In this document: positions 1 to 9,548 of the stretch, in pieces | Numbering within the stretch: position 1 is the stretch's first letter | Layout of the letters: each line of letters opens with the position of its first letter | Origin: Cecembia rubra | GTDB lineage: Bacteria; Bacteroidota; Bacteroidia; Cytophagales; Cyclobacteriaceae | Direction: 5' to 3' | Length of the DNA: 64,000 nt | Assembly (NCBI RefSeq): GCF_003014575.1 | Contig: NZ_PYGF01000001.1 | Coordinates: 744,001-808,000, forward strand | Translations under genes and position numbers: made by a program | Notes under the pieces: model-generated | Told to the model about the DNA's origin: nothing | Seen by the model: only the letters and a program-made list of their open reading frames with translations | The model's database searches: none

Positions 1-2229
1 GTATGGGAGGTATTTCTCATATTGGTCTGCCAATTCATCCCAGTCGACTCCATGAAAATCTGAAGTATAAAAAGCACCTTTGGTTCTAATTCGGATATGT
101 TCAAACATATGGGCCCTCTCGGCATCCACATCCACAGTCATTTCACCTGCAATTTTGATGGCTTCCCTTTTGCTGCCATTGTTGGTGATTTTGGCTATAG
201 TACCGTCAGATAATAGATAAAGATTCTTCATTTCATTATCCCACTCCAATCTACCAAAACCGGCATCAAGTTTCAGCTCCATTTTGGTTTCTTTGGTCCT
301 AAGATCAGTACTCCAAAGATTCATTCCTTTTTCGAACCTTGCCAAATAATAGAGCTTCTCGCCATCTTTGTCAATTACAGCATCTCCCAAGGAAGAAGAA
401 TGAATGGTCAGTTTGGTTTTTCTTTCCTTTAAATCATCCCAATCTATGATCAATTCCTCAACTTTTTTGTCATCCTTCTTCTCATCTTTCTTTTCTTGTC
501 CGTTTTTGGCAGCTTTTTCCACCTCCTTCAATAAATCAAAGTCCTCCTTGCTCAACCGGAACTTATCAAATCCTTCTTTGGTGAAAAACATGGCAAAAAC
601 ATCATTTTGAGAACCTCCGCTTGTTGCAAAACCCTTAAGCCCATCCCTGTTACTGAACCAGATCATTTGTTTTCCACCATTTACCCATTTTGGTCTGGAA
701 TCCCCATAACCGCTTTGGGTAAGATTTTCTATTGGCCTTTTTCCAGAAGCATCCAACAATACCACCTCACCATTTGCCATGGTTGGCCTAAATTCCGCTA
801 AAAGCCATTTGCTGTCAGGGCTCCAAGTGAAGTACTTGTCACCATCTTGCATATGGAAGACTTCATCAGGAGTCATTAAAGTCACTGTGGATTTGTTAGA
901 AAGATCCATTACTTTTAGGGTTTTTCTGGCTTCCACATAGGCCAATTTTTTACCATCAGGTGACAATTGTGGCAAGTAATTGTCATGTTCATTGCTTATC
1001 AGTACTTCTTCTTTCAATAAGGTACTGGCAAAGAAGAAAGGCTCTTCTTTTTCTCTTACTTTTTTGGTCTGGAAAATCTGCCACTTGCCATTGCGTTCTG
1101 AAGCATAGACAATGGATTTACCATCAGGGGCAAATTGTACAAAACGCTCTTGTTGTGGTGTATTTGTTATTCTTTTGGTCATTGCACCATCCACAGAAGT
1201 AACAAAAACCTCTCCCCTGGCAATAAATGCTATTTCTTTTCCATCAGGTGAAATAGACATTTCCCTTACACCTCCATTGATACTTATATAACTATCTGAA
1301 TTTGAAACTGGCTGGGTCTTGATGGTTACTTCAATTTTCATTGGATCCCCACCTTCTTTAAAAGTGTACAGCTCTCCATCATAAGAAAAACTCATCAAAC
1401 CATTTTCTGAAATAGTCAAAAACCTAATAGGAAAATCTTTAAGGTTTGTTAAGGCTTGCCTTTGGGCTGAATTATCCAGGTTGGTTTTAAAAACATTGAA
1501 ACTACCATTCTCTTCGCTTAGGTAATAGATATCACTTCCATTGGGCGCAAATACAGGGTTTCTGTCTTCTCCAGCAAAAGTAGTAATCATTTTATGGGTA
1601 TTGCTGGAAGCATCAAATAACCAGATATCTCGGGTGATGGCAGATTGATGACGCTTTCTCCATTCATTTTCCCCTCCCTTTTTATCGTGGTAAACCATCC
1701 GTTTACCATCCTTGCTTACCTGAACATACTCAGCAGGAATTGTCCAAACCTGGTCTACCCTGCCCCCAATTACCGGAACTTGATATAGCTCCGGTTGGGA
1801 ACCTGTAGGATATTGTCTATGTTCGGCCAAGTCCTGTCTAACACCCCCAAAAATTATGGATTTGTTATCAGCAGAAAAGCTATAGGGAGTTTCATCATTG
1901 GAATGGTAAGTCAACCTATTAGCTATGCCACCATCAGCATCCATGACAAAAACATCAAAATTGCCATAGCGATCTGATGCAAATGCAATTTGTTTACCAT
2001 CTTTGCTCCATACAGGCATAAAGTCATGGGCTTCATGGAAAGTCAATTGGACTGCTCTTCCTCCTGTACTTGCCACTTTATACAAATCGCCTTTGTAGGT
2101 AAACACAATCTGTGAGCCATCGGGTGAAATGGCCGGATACCTTAGCCATTTTGGAGCCACTTCAGCCATAGAAAATCCTGAAATGGTCAATAACGCTAAG
2201 AACAAACAAATCTTTCTTAATCTCATCAT
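1..2229 (-). CDS. Tricorn-type protease homolog (PD40 beta-propeller part; C-terminus off the left edge)
   Basis: The gene reads leftward from an ATG at 2229 (or the adjacent ATG at 2226) and is still open at base 1, so 743 codons are visible. A signal peptide (about residues 1-22, hydrophobic CLFLALLTISGF core) is followed by many beta-propeller strands of the PD40/WD40-like type, with repeated cores such as SPDGSQIVF, SPDGKEIAF, APDGKSIVY and SPDGKKLAY. The last visible residues (DWDELADQYEKYLP) look like the start of the helical C1 domain that precedes the PDZ and S41 serine-protease domains in bacterial tricorn homologs. Those catalytic parts lie outside the window. Family members are periplasmic peptidases. 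A charged Lys/Glu/Asp-rich stretch is visible near residue 590. Confidence in the family is high; the substrate is unknown. Confidence 0.9.
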   Translation of the reverse strand, partial: MMRLRKICLFLALLTISGFSMAEVAPKWLRYPAISPDGSQIVFTYKGDLYKVASTGGRAVQLTFHEAHDFMPVWSKDGKQIAFASDRYGNFDVFVMDADGGIANRLTYHSNDETPYSFSADNKSIIFGGVRQDLAEHRQYPTGSQPELYQVPVIGGRVDQVWTIPAEYVQVSKDGKRMVYHDKKGGENEWRKRHQSAITRDIWLFDASSNTHKMITTFAGEDRNPVFAPNGSDIYYLSEENGSFNVFKTNLDNSAQRQALTNLKDFPIRFLTISENGLMSFSYDGELYTFKEGGDPMKIEVTIKTQPVSNSDSYISINGGVREMSISPDGKEIAFIARGEVFVTSVDGAMTKRITNTPQQERFVQFAPDGKSIVYASERNGKWQIFQTKKVREKEEPFFFASTLLKEEVLISNEHDNYLPQLSPDGKKLAYVEARKTLKVMDLSNKSTVTLMTPDEVFHMQDGDKYFTWSPDSKWLLAEFRPTMANGEVVLLDASGKRPIENLTQSGYGDSRPKWVNGGKQMIWFSNRDGLKGFATSGGSQNDVFAMFFTKEGFDKFRLSKEDFDLLKEVEKAAKNGQEKKDEKKDDKKVEELIIDWDDLKERKTKLTIHSSSLGDAVIDKDGEKLYYLARFEKGMNLWSTDLRTKETKMELKLDAGFGRLEWDNEMKNLYLLSDGTIAKITNNGSKREAIKIAGEMTVDVDAERAHMFEHIRIRTKGAFYTSDFHGVDWDELADQYEKYLPY

Positions 2230-2675
2230 TCTTTTGGGATTTTAAACCTCTAAAATATCAAAAAAACAAACCGTTCTTCAATTAAATTGATAATGGGAAG
2301 CTAATTGCTTCGATTGGCGGAATCATGATATGGATTATTTGCGAAATTTAGACTTAGATAAAGCTCCAAAGGTAAACCAATGTTGTTTCCCGAATTCCGC
2401 CGATAAAGATCTATACGAATACACTTTTCTTATCCTTAATGCGCTCTGCGGTACTTATGTGCTGTTTTAAGACAAAAAATATTAAGTACACGAAGTCATT
2501 AATGATATTTTTCTTCCCTCTTCAAAAATTAAAAATTACATGCCCTTTGACGGATCTCGAGTAAAAATGAATTGAAAACGCTGATTTTAAAGTCCTTTTA
2601 GATTAAACAATCCGGCAGTTTGTCAGCCAAATCTAGTCACGGAATAGACTCCATAGACACGCTAAGAGATTTTCA
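2230..2675. other. Intergenic stretch without recognisable gene
   Basis: About 445 bases separate the protease start from the tRNA terminator. I see no ORF with protein-like composition, no repeat array and no second RNA gene. It should contain the promoter of the leftward protease gene, but I could not identify a convincing TTTG/TAnnTTTG pair. Confidence 0.5.
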
Positions 2676-2681
2676 ACAAAA

Positions 2682-2708
2682 AAGCCGCTTAGAATTTCTA
2701 AGCGGCTT
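2682..2708 (-). terminator. Intrinsic terminator of the tRNA
   Basis: A 12-bp perfect inverted repeat (AAGCCGCTTAGA with TCTAAGCGGCTT, 3-base loop) lies 6 bases past the tRNA 3' end. On the minus strand it is followed by a T-run (TTTTTTGTTG). Confidence 0.85.
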
Positions 2709-2713
2709 GGGGG

Positions 2714-2787
2714 TGGGCCCACCTGGGCTCGAACCAGGGACCCCCTGATTATGAGTCAGATGCTCTAACCGGCTGAGCTATAGGCCC
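2714..2787 (-). tRNA. tRNA-Ile(CAU), lysidine-type
   Basis: The minus strand folds as a full cloverleaf. The 7-bp acceptor stem is GGGCCTA/TGGGCCC, the D arm is GCTC...GAGC, and the anticodon stem is TCTGA/TCAGG around loop CTCATAA. The T arm is CCTGG-TTCGAGC-CCAGG. The anticodon is CAT. The loop and flanks (GACTCATAATC) match the isoleucine tRNA whose C34 is converted to lysidine by TilS, rather than initiator or elongator Met. This identity is inferred from resemblance to E. coli tRNA-Ile2. The discriminator is A and the following bases are CCC, so the 3' CCA is not encoded. Confidence 0.85.
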
Positions 2788-2940
2788 AAAGTCAGTTGTT
2801 GGTTGGAATACCTAACCAACTGATTCCCAAAAAGCTGTTGGGAACACTGCCTATTTGACAAGATTAAATTTTGAATAGCCATCTTGCAAATGGGACTGCA
2901 ATGTTACATATTTGGAATTAAATAAGCAACCCGAAAATCC

Positions 2941-3570
2941 ATGAGAATTCCCAAAAATATTGATTTTTTTATATTCGATTTAGGCAATGTAATTATCGAT
3001 ATTGATTATGATTTCAGTATCAATGAGTTGAAAAAAATATTACCAGAGAACAAACACGAGCTTTCTGGAAAGTTTTTTACATCTAAATATCATAAAGACT
3101 ATGAAAAAGGGTTAATTAGTTCGGAAGAGTTCAGGAATGAAATTAGAAATCTGTATCAAGAAGATTGGACCGATGTCCAAATCGATCATGTTTGGAACAG
3201 CCTGTTAAAAAATGTCCCACAGGAACGTATTGATCTTTTGAAAAAGCTGAAATCGGATTATGGGACAGCTATTTTGAGCAATACCAATGCGATCCACATC
3301 CAAAAATTTGACGAAATACTAGTAGAACTTACCACTGAAAAAACGATCTTTGATCTTTGCCATGAGATTTTTCTAAGCCATGAAATGGGCTTAGCAAAAC
3401 CAGATGTGGCGATTTATGAGGAAGTATTGGGAAAAATCAAGGTGCCTGCCAAAAACGTTTTGTTTTTCGATGATCTTACCGCCAATTTGGAAGGTGCTGA
3501 AAAGGTGGGAATTCAAACCCACCAGATTACCCATCCCATGGGATTAATGGAATTTTTTGATCTGTATTAA
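2941..3570 (+). CDS. HAD-superfamily phosphatase, YihX-like
   Basis: This is a 209-residue soluble protein with all four HAD motifs. Motif I is FDLGNVIIDID (nucleophile Asp13), motif II is AILSNTN (near 112-117), the motif III Lys is in GLAKPD (near 153), and motif IV is FFDDLTAN (near 176). The DLGNV form of motif I, with Gly where many HAD enzymes carry the acid/base Asp, is typical of the YihX/HAD-IA group, which dephosphorylates sugar phosphates such as glucose-1-phosphate. The substrate here is not determined. The next gene starts 15 bases after its stop on the same strand, so the two are probably cotranscribed. Confidence 0.88.
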   Translation: MRIPKNIDFFIFDLGNVIIDIDYDFSINELKKILPENKHELSGKFFTSKYHKDYEKGLISSEEFRNEIRNLYQEDWTDVQIDHVWNSLLKNVPQERIDLLKKLKSDYGTAILSNTNAIHIQKFDEILVELTTEKTIFDLCHEIFLSHEMGLAKPDVAIYEEVLGKIKVPAKNVLFFDDLTANLEGAEKVGIQTHQITHPMGLMEFFDLY

Positions 3571-3585
3571 TATTTAAAAACCAAA

Positions 3586-4701
3586 ATGTATACACCCAAG
3601 CAATATTTTATCCATTCATTACTATTGTTATTGACCATCCTTACAACCACATTAGCAGGTGGCGAATGGCTTTTTGGAAAATCTATCCTCGTAAGCGGAG
3701 AGCATGCCCTCACTTGGGAATATTTTATAAAATCCTTGCACTTCTCCATCCCCTTTTTAGGGATTCTTTTTATTCATGAAATGGGGCATTTACTTACCTC
3801 CATTAGGCACAAAGTAAGGTCCTCCCTACCCTACTTTATACCGGGCTGGCTAGGATTCTTAGGCGCTCCTTCTATAGGCACCTTTGGGGCCATTATCCAT
3901 ATGAAAGGTTTTATAAATAGCCGAAGGAAATTTTTTGACATCGGAGTAGCGGGACCACTGGCAGGTTTTGCAGTAGCAATACTCGTGCTGTGGTATGGTT
4001 TTACCCATCTCCCAGAATCGGATTACATCTACAAAATACATCCGGAATATCTTGATCCGGATTTCAAAGGCCATCAGGAGGAGGAAGGATATATAACGTT
4101 AAGACTTGGTTATAATCTACTCTTTTATTTAATGGAACAAGGCCTGGCAGATCCGGAAAAAATGCCAAACATGTATGAGGTCATTCACTTTCCCTATCTG
4201 TTTGCAGGATATCTAGCATTGTTTTTTACAGCCTTGAACCTGCTGCCCATTGGCCAGTTAGATGGAGGACATGTGATTTTCGGGTTGTTTCCCAAATATC
4301 ACAAGACCATTTCCCTTGTATTTTTTACTGCATTTGTTTTTTATGCAGGTTTGGGCATAATCAATCCTTTCCATGATATCAACAGGTTGTTTTTATCAAT
4401 ACCCTTGTATATTGGATTCTTGTATATCATTTATCGAAAAGCAAATATCTCCAGTGAGACCCGTTGGTCTATCATTCTTTTGATAGCTGCTGCACAATAT
4501 TCCCTTTTGTACATATGGCCCAATTTGGAAGGTTATACAGGTTGGCTTTTGTTTGCCTTTTTATTGGGAAGAGTAATGGGCTTAGAACATCCGGAAGTCA
4601 GTGGCACGAAAGAAATGAACAGGATCAGAAAAGTTTTAGGCTGGCTTGCCATAGTGATTTTCTTATTTTGTTTCACTCCACAACCTTTTATTTTTGATTA
4701 A
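3586..4701 (+). CDS. Site-2 protease family membrane metallopeptidase (M50-like)
   Basis: A 371-residue polytopic membrane protein. The zinc-binding HExxH is HEMGH at residues 64-68 inside a hydrophobic segment. The second conserved M50 element is NLLPIGQLDGG at about 218-228, supplying the third ligand Asp226. About eight hydrophobic segments surround these, and the C-terminal part (about 265-371) is almost entirely membrane helices. There is no PDZ domain, so this is the minimal S2P type rather than RseP-like. S2P enzymes cut transmembrane helices of regulators such as anti-sigma factors. The substrate cannot be told here. It probably shares a transcript with the HAD gene upstream and is followed at once by a hairpin terminator. 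Confidence 0.88.
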   Translation: MYTPKQYFIHSLLLLLTILTTTLAGGEWLFGKSILVSGEHALTWEYFIKSLHFSIPFLGILFIHEMGHLLTSIRHKVRSSLPYFIPGWLGFLGAPSIGTFGAIIHMKGFINSRRKFFDIGVAGPLAGFAVAILVLWYGFTHLPESDYIYKIHPEYLDPDFKGHQEEEGYITLRLGYNLLFYLMEQGLADPEKMPNMYEVIHFPYLFAGYLALFFTALNLLPIGQLDGGHVIFGLFPKYHKTISLVFFTAFVFYAGLGIINPFHDINRLFLSIPLYIGFLYIIYRKANISSETRWSIILLIAAAQYSLLYIWPNLEGYTGWLLFAFLLGRVMGLEHPEVSGTKEMNRIRKVLGWLAIVIFLFCFTPQPFIFD

Positions 4702-4706
4702 AAAAG

Positions 4707-4732
4707 AAATCCTGCCTTAAAAAGCAGGATTT
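4707..4732. terminator. Bidirectional intrinsic terminator
   Basis: AAATCCTGC (4707-4715) pairs with GCAGGATTT (4724-4732) across an 8-base loop, 6 bases after the peptidase stop. A/T-rich flanks on both sides allow it to serve the leftward esterase gene as well. Confidence 0.75.
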
Positions 4733-4753
4733 TAGAAATTTTATTTTTTATGG

Positions 4754-5950
4754 TTATTGGAATAGTTTAGGCACAAATTCACTCAAATAAACCCTCCAAT
4801 TTCTCCAGGTATGGCCTCCCTCACTTTCTACATATTGGTATTTCATACCAATATCATCCAGCATTTTCCTATAGGCTACATTGGCATCATAAAGAAAGTC
4901 TGTTTTACCAATTGCGATCCAGTACAACTTATAACCATTGTCCTTCTGGACTTTTAATGTGCCTTCAATATCACTGTAAACTTTGGAAGTGGCATCTTCC
5001 CGTGGCATAATTGCAGCAGAATAAAGTCCTACATAATCAAATGTATTTTGGTAAAACCTTGAAATATGCATGGTATGAAAACCGCCCATGGAAAGACCGG
5101 CGATGCCACGGCTAGCTTTATCTGCCTTCACCCTGTAATTGCTTTCGACAAATTTGATGATATCCATAAAATTGGCCTCATACGTTCCGTCCATGGTTTT
5201 GGGAACCATAAACTGAGGTTTGTAATACCCCATACTTCCTTCTCCTGGAGCTGCATCTTGGATTACGTTTCCATTGGGCATTACCACAATCATGGGTTTT
5301 GCTTTTCCTTGATCAATTAAATTGTCCATAATCTGTGCTGTTCTTCCTAAGGATATCCAAGCTTCTTCATCTCCCCCTGCTCCGTGAAGCAGATAAAGAA
5401 CAGGATATTTCTCTGTGTTATTTTCATAACCCGGAGGGGTGTAAACAGTAATCCTTCTGTCCATACCCAGACCAGGTGAATCATACCAGCGACGGGTCAC
5501 GGAACCATGGGGAATATCGTTTGTTTTGTACAATTCTGCATGGCCACCTCCGATGATAAAGATATTCGTAACAGAAGCCACATCTCTGATCAAAAATGGA
5601 TTGTTAGGATCAATGGTGGTAAATCCATCAATGATAAAGGAATAATTATAAAGCTCTGGACCCAGCGATTGACTCTTAAATTCCCATACGCCATTATTCC
5701 CTTTTACTAAATCAGTTTTACCGGGACCATCCATTTGACCCATAGGGGTTTCGATTTTTACCGTAGGTAAGAAATCTCCTGTTATTTGGACAGATTGGGC
5801 ATTAGGGGCTAACAATCGGAATGTAACTGAATTGTCCTGATGGATTTCCGGGCTGATGATCTGTTGGGCTCTGAATAATGCTTCTTGGGCCTGAGCACCG
5901 ATCACTGTGACTATCGTCAATAGAAAAGAAAGCAAGTAGGTTTTTATCAT
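4754..5950 (-). CDS. Secreted esterase with N-terminal E-set/CBM48-like domain (Fes / feruloyl-esterase-like)
   Basis: A 398-residue protein with a clear signal peptide (MIKTYLLSFLLTIVTVIGAQA). Residues about 35-130 form an Ig-like carbohydrate-module-type domain (TFRLLAPNAQSVQITGDF, ELYNYSFIIDG). Residues about 150-395 are an alpha/beta hydrolase of the esterase-D/enterochelin-esterase group. The oxyanion region is LLHGAGGDEEAW, the nucleophile elbow is GLSMGG (Ser near 285), and the catalytic His is in GGHTW near 378. Such proteins act on acetylated or feruloylated polysaccharides or on siderophore esters. The SusC/D-rich surroundings favour a carbohydrate ester, but that is inference. It lies 98 bp downstream of the FG-GAP gene on the same strand and may be cotranscribed. 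Confidence 0.87.
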   Translation of the reverse strand: MIKTYLLSFLLTIVTVIGAQAQEALFRAQQIISPEIHQDNSVTFRLLAPNAQSVQITGDFLPTVKIETPMGQMDGPGKTDLVKGNNGVWEFKSQSLGPELYNYSFIIDGFTTIDPNNPFLIRDVASVTNIFIIGGGHAELYKTNDIPHGSVTRRWYDSPGLGMDRRITVYTPPGYENNTEKYPVLYLLHGAGGDEEAWISLGRTAQIMDNLIDQGKAKPMIVVMPNGNVIQDAAPGEGSMGYYKPQFMVPKTMDGTYEANFMDIIKFVESNYRVKADKASRGIAGLSMGGFHTMHISRFYQNTFDYVGLYSAAIMPREDATSKVYSDIEGTLKVQKDNGYKLYWIAIGKTDFLYDANVAYRKMLDDIGMKYQYVESEGGHTWRNWRVYLSEFVPKLFQ

Positions 5951-6048
5951 AGAAAGGTAATTAAAGTGTCAATATGTAAAAATAACACAATGAATACTAA
6001 CAAACAATAGACCCTTTAGAATTTATGACAAATCCTTTCTCTTATCAT

Positions 6049-9000
6049 TTACTTCTTTTCATTCAACAAATAAGTCTCGATTGGTCGGTTATTTAAACCT
6101 ACAACAAGGAATGTCCTACTTCCAGATTGGATCATTTTCATGGACTTGACATCACCATAGATACTCAATCCTGATTTTTTTTGTGTTATATATTGAAAAT
6201 TACCATTTCCATCCCCTTTGAACAGCTGGCCAAAATTGGCATCTATTACCCCTATCCGCAGTCTACTGGAATTTTCATTTCCACCTAAAACAAGGTCCAA
6301 GTGACCATCTTTATCAAAATCATGTACAAGAATACTGCGTATTGGAGCAAATTGTGCTTGGCTAGGCAGTGGTCTTGGAATGAATCTCCCATTTTTATTT
6401 TCCAAATATACTGACCTCAATTCGGCAGCCTCTAACACTTCAGCTTTTTTCAATTGATCCGCATTTAGAATTTCTTCCAATTGGGCATCAGCATAGGAAG
6501 CATAATTGTTGAATTTACTTCGGAGGCTGTACATCTGATCCAAAAGTTCATCCCGGCTGGCAAAAGGGTAAGGTTTTCCCTGAATAAAATAAGTTAAAAT
6601 GGGATCCACTGAGCCGTTATTATCAAAGTCACCGAAATATAGTCTGATAGGTTCACGTTGATTCGCTTTTAATTGGGAATTTGATCCAAAATTTCCTAAA
6701 ACAAAGTCAACATCCCCATCCCCGTCGAAATCGGCCATGGCAAGTGAAGACCAAAGCCCTGTCAATGGTTTATCAAAATATGAATCTGTGGCATCAATAA
6801 ATTTCTCCCCCCCCTCATTTAAGAATATTTTTACCGGCATAAACTCACCTACTACAATCAAATCAGGAAAACTATCAGCGTTAAGGTCTACCCAGGCTGC
6901 ATCTGTTACCATTCCCATATATTCCATATTGGTCCCAATCTCCCCAATGACATCTCTAAATTTGCCGTTTCCATCATTGAGCAATAATTGAGACTTTGGA
7001 CTTTTAGGATAATTACCAGGAACGACCCTTCCTCCAACAAATACATCTGGGTGACCGTCTCCATTAAAATCAGCAACTCTGGCGCAGGAACTGCTAGAGA
7101 AAACCGGCGGCAATGCATCCATGTCTTTTTTGAAGTTTCCGCCTCCTTGATTGATATAAATCCTATCACTTAGGCGGGGGTCATTTGCTTTGTAATCATG
7201 GTATCCACCACTTGCAATAAATAAGTCTGGTCTTCCGTCTCCATTAGCATCAAAGAATACTGCATCAGCATCTGTAAAATCTTTATCAGCCGACAAGTCT
7301 AAACCTTGGGACTGAATAAACTGTCCATTGGAAACCTGAAAAAATAATTTTCCGGGAGAGCCAAAAGACCCTCCTATAAATAAGTCAGTTAGTTTATTGT
7401 TAATAACATCTGTGGAGGCCATGACAGGTCCACAAGTTGAAATCATATTGGTCAACAATGGTTGCCTTTTAAAGTCATTGAAACCATATTCAACATGGGT
7501 ATAGGTAATTTGGGGTTTTATTCGGATAAAAATTTCATCTTCTTCAGATGGATCAGTAAAATTCATACGGGCCGCCTGCTTCTGGTCCAATACCAAAACT
7601 TGGTTTGCAGCTACATTTTTCTTCTTTTCTTCCCTTCCATCCGGCCAAATTATTGAAAGGGAATCAACAATTTGTGATTTTCCCAATCCGAAATGAACCT
7701 TATGGCTCATAGAAGACTGAAATCCCCTAGTTGGTTGTTGCTCAAAAAATTGCATGTTCTTTCCGGTAAAAACAAAAATCTTAGCACCATAGCCAAAGGT
7801 ATTTTTCCCATCCCCTTTTAATTCAATTTGCAAGAAATTACTTTCAGTTTGGTTTTGGTTGATATTTTTAAAAATTGATGCTGTAGCATCAAGGTTATTG
7901 ACCACTAGATCAATTTTTCCATCATTATTCAGATCTGCATATGCGGCACCGTTTGAAAAATTGGGTTTGCTGAATCCCCATTCATTGCTTTTGTCTGAAA
8001 AAGTCAGGTCGCCGTTGTTTTTGAAAATATAGTTGTGTACTGGTGTAGATGACATACTGGTGACCAGGAAAAGGGTATCTGCTGGCTGTCTTTCCCTAGC
8101 CTTATTAAAGTAATAATCACCTTTGAACTTCAAAAAATCCCTATTGGTATAATCTCTGTAGTAGCCATTACTGACAAAGAGGTCCTTCCATCCATCATTA
8201 TCAAAATCCACAAAAAAAGAAGCCCAGCTCCAATCGGTATTTGACACTCCTGCAAATTGACCGACTTCACTGAAAGATCCGTTACCGTTATTGAGATGCA
8301 GCATATTCCTCATGTTTTGGTGATAGAAACCTTTCATGATCATCAGGGCATATTGCTCATAATTTTCTGGTCCATATAATAGCTTTTGTCTTCGGTTATC
8401 CTCAGGCAACATATCTAAAGTGAAAATATCCGGTAGTCCATCATTATTAAAATCACTGATATCAGAACCCATAGAGAAATAGGAAATATGTTCCAGGTAT
8501 TGTGCAAGTGATTCGGTAAAAGTTCCATCTCCATTATTGATATAAAGGTAATCGGGTTCTATATAGTCATTGGAAATATAAATATCAGGGTAACCATTTC
8601 CAGTGATATCAGCAACAGCAACACCAAGACCAAAGCCCATTGAATTTCCAATTATCCCTGCCTCTTTGCTTACATTTGTAAATTTTCCATTGTCATTGCG
8701 ATAAAGTTTATCTCCAGCAAGTGGATTTCTGTCATTCCTTGCAGCATCAAATTCAATTTCGTTAATGACGTTGGTATTATGATTGAGCAAGTACATGTCA
8801 AGGTCCCCATCTAAGTCATAGTCAAAAAACAAAGCCTGAATACTGTTGGAATGGTCATCAAGACCATATAGAGCAGCCTCTTCTTTGAAAGTTCCGTCTT
8901 TTTGGTTTATAAAAAGTTGGTTCTTCATGGATTCAAGATTACCCCTTCCTGAGTAGCAAACATAAATATCCAGCCAGCCATCTCCATTTACATCTGCCAT

Positions 9001-9366
9001 AGTTACGCCTGTGGTCCATGAATCCTTACCTGCTACTCCTGCCTGCTTGGTGATATCTTTAAACTTAAAATCACCTTGATTAAGATATAGTTTATTAGGA
9101 ACCATATTGCCTGTAAAATAAATATCCTCCAAACCATCATTATTGATATCACCTATCGCTACACCTCCACCATTATAAAAATATTCATAGCGGAGAACAT
9201 TGTTGTTTCTGTCTTCTATCAATTTATTTTGAAATTTAATCCCAGACTTATTGGCTGGAACCAATTCAAAAATTGCAGCTTGCCGGGAAATAGACGAAGA
9301 TCCTAAAAACCCCAAAGATGAAATCAAAATCATGGACAGTATTAACAGGGAATTATTCAACTTCAT
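6049..9366 (-). CDS. FG-GAP/VCBS repeat protein with ASPIC/UnbV domain (CRTAC1-like)
   Basis: About 1105 residues from the ATG at 9366. That start gives a proper signal peptide (MKLNNSLLILSMILISSLGFLG). The frame also opens at an ATG at 9465, but the 33 extra residues would precede the signal peptide and are rejected. Calcium-loop FG-GAP repeats run through most of the protein (DINNDGLEDIYF, DVNGDGWLDIYV, DFNNDGLPDIFT, DFDNDGWKDLFV, DFNGDGHPDVFV, DFDKDGHLDLVL). An ASPIC/UnbV segment lies at about 520-600 (GYGAKIFVF...VHFGLGKSQIVDSLSIIWPDG). Length and layout match the large exported CRTAC1-family proteins common near SusC/D pairs in Bacteroidota. Their biochemical role is not established; surface beta-propeller binding is likely. 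Confidence 0.88.
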   Translation of the reverse strand: MKLNNSLLILSMILISSLGFLGSSSISRQAAIFELVPANKSGIKFQNKLIEDRNNNVLRYEYFYNGGGVAIGDINNDGLEDIYFTGNMVPNKLYLNQGDFKFKDITKQAGVAGKDSWTTGVTMADVNGDGWLDIYVCYSGRGNLESMKNQLFINQKDGTFKEEAALYGLDDHSNSIQALFFDYDLDGDLDMYLLNHNTNVINEIEFDAARNDRNPLAGDKLYRNDNGKFTNVSKEAGIIGNSMGFGLGVAVADITGNGYPDIYISNDYIEPDYLYINNGDGTFTESLAQYLEHISYFSMGSDISDFNNDGLPDIFTLDMLPEDNRRQKLLYGPENYEQYALMIMKGFYHQNMRNMLHLNNGNGSFSEVGQFAGVSNTDWSWASFFVDFDNDGWKDLFVSNGYYRDYTNRDFLKFKGDYYFNKARERQPADTLFLVTSMSSTPVHNYIFKNNGDLTFSDKSNEWGFSKPNFSNGAAYADLNNDGKIDLVVNNLDATASIFKNINQNQTESNFLQIELKGDGKNTFGYGAKIFVFTGKNMQFFEQQPTRGFQSSMSHKVHFGLGKSQIVDSLSIIWPDGREEKKKNVAANQVLVLDQKQAARMNFTDPSEEDEIFIRIKPQITYTHVEYGFNDFKRQPLLTNMISTCGPVMASTDVINNKLTDLFIGGSFGSPGKLFFQVSNGQFIQSQGLDLSADKDFTDADAVFFDANGDGRPDLFIASGGYHDYKANDPRLSDRIYINQGGGNFKKDMDALPPVFSSSSCARVADFNGDGHPDVFVGGRVVPGNYPKSPKSQLLLNDGNGKFRDVIGEIGTNMEYMGMVTDAAWVDLNADSFPDLIVVGEFMPVKIFLNEGGEKFIDATDSYFDKPLTGLWSSLAMADFDGDGDVDFVLGNFGSNSQLKANQREPIRLYFGDFDNNGSVDPILTYFIQGKPYPFASRDELLDQMYSLRSKFNNYASYADAQLEEILNADQLKKAEVLEAAELRSVYLENKNGRFIPRPLPSQAQFAPIRSILVHDFDKDGHLDLVLGGNENSSRLRIGVIDANFGQLFKGDGNGNFQYITQKKSGLSIYGDVKSMKMIQSGSRTFLVVGLNNRPIETYLLNEKK

Positions 9367-9548
9367 GGAAATTATATCTCGTTTTATAAACCTCTTTTGG
9401 TATAAATGTAATCCTAGAAGATAAATTAACCAATAAAAAGAATCCCTATTTGGTGATTTGATCATTGATTACTATTTTCTTTTTTATTTTGAACAATTCA
9501 CAGTTTGAAATTTTTTAACTTTCATTATTATACGAAAAAATTATCCAT

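Noticed and set aside
404-1977. Several rightward frames of 60-80 codons inside the left-edge protease
   Set aside because: They are antisense shadows of the leftward tricorn-type gene, which has strong repeat and signal-peptide support.
9367-9465. Upstream ATG of the large FG-GAP gene
   Set aside because: It would put 33 residues before a complete signal peptide.
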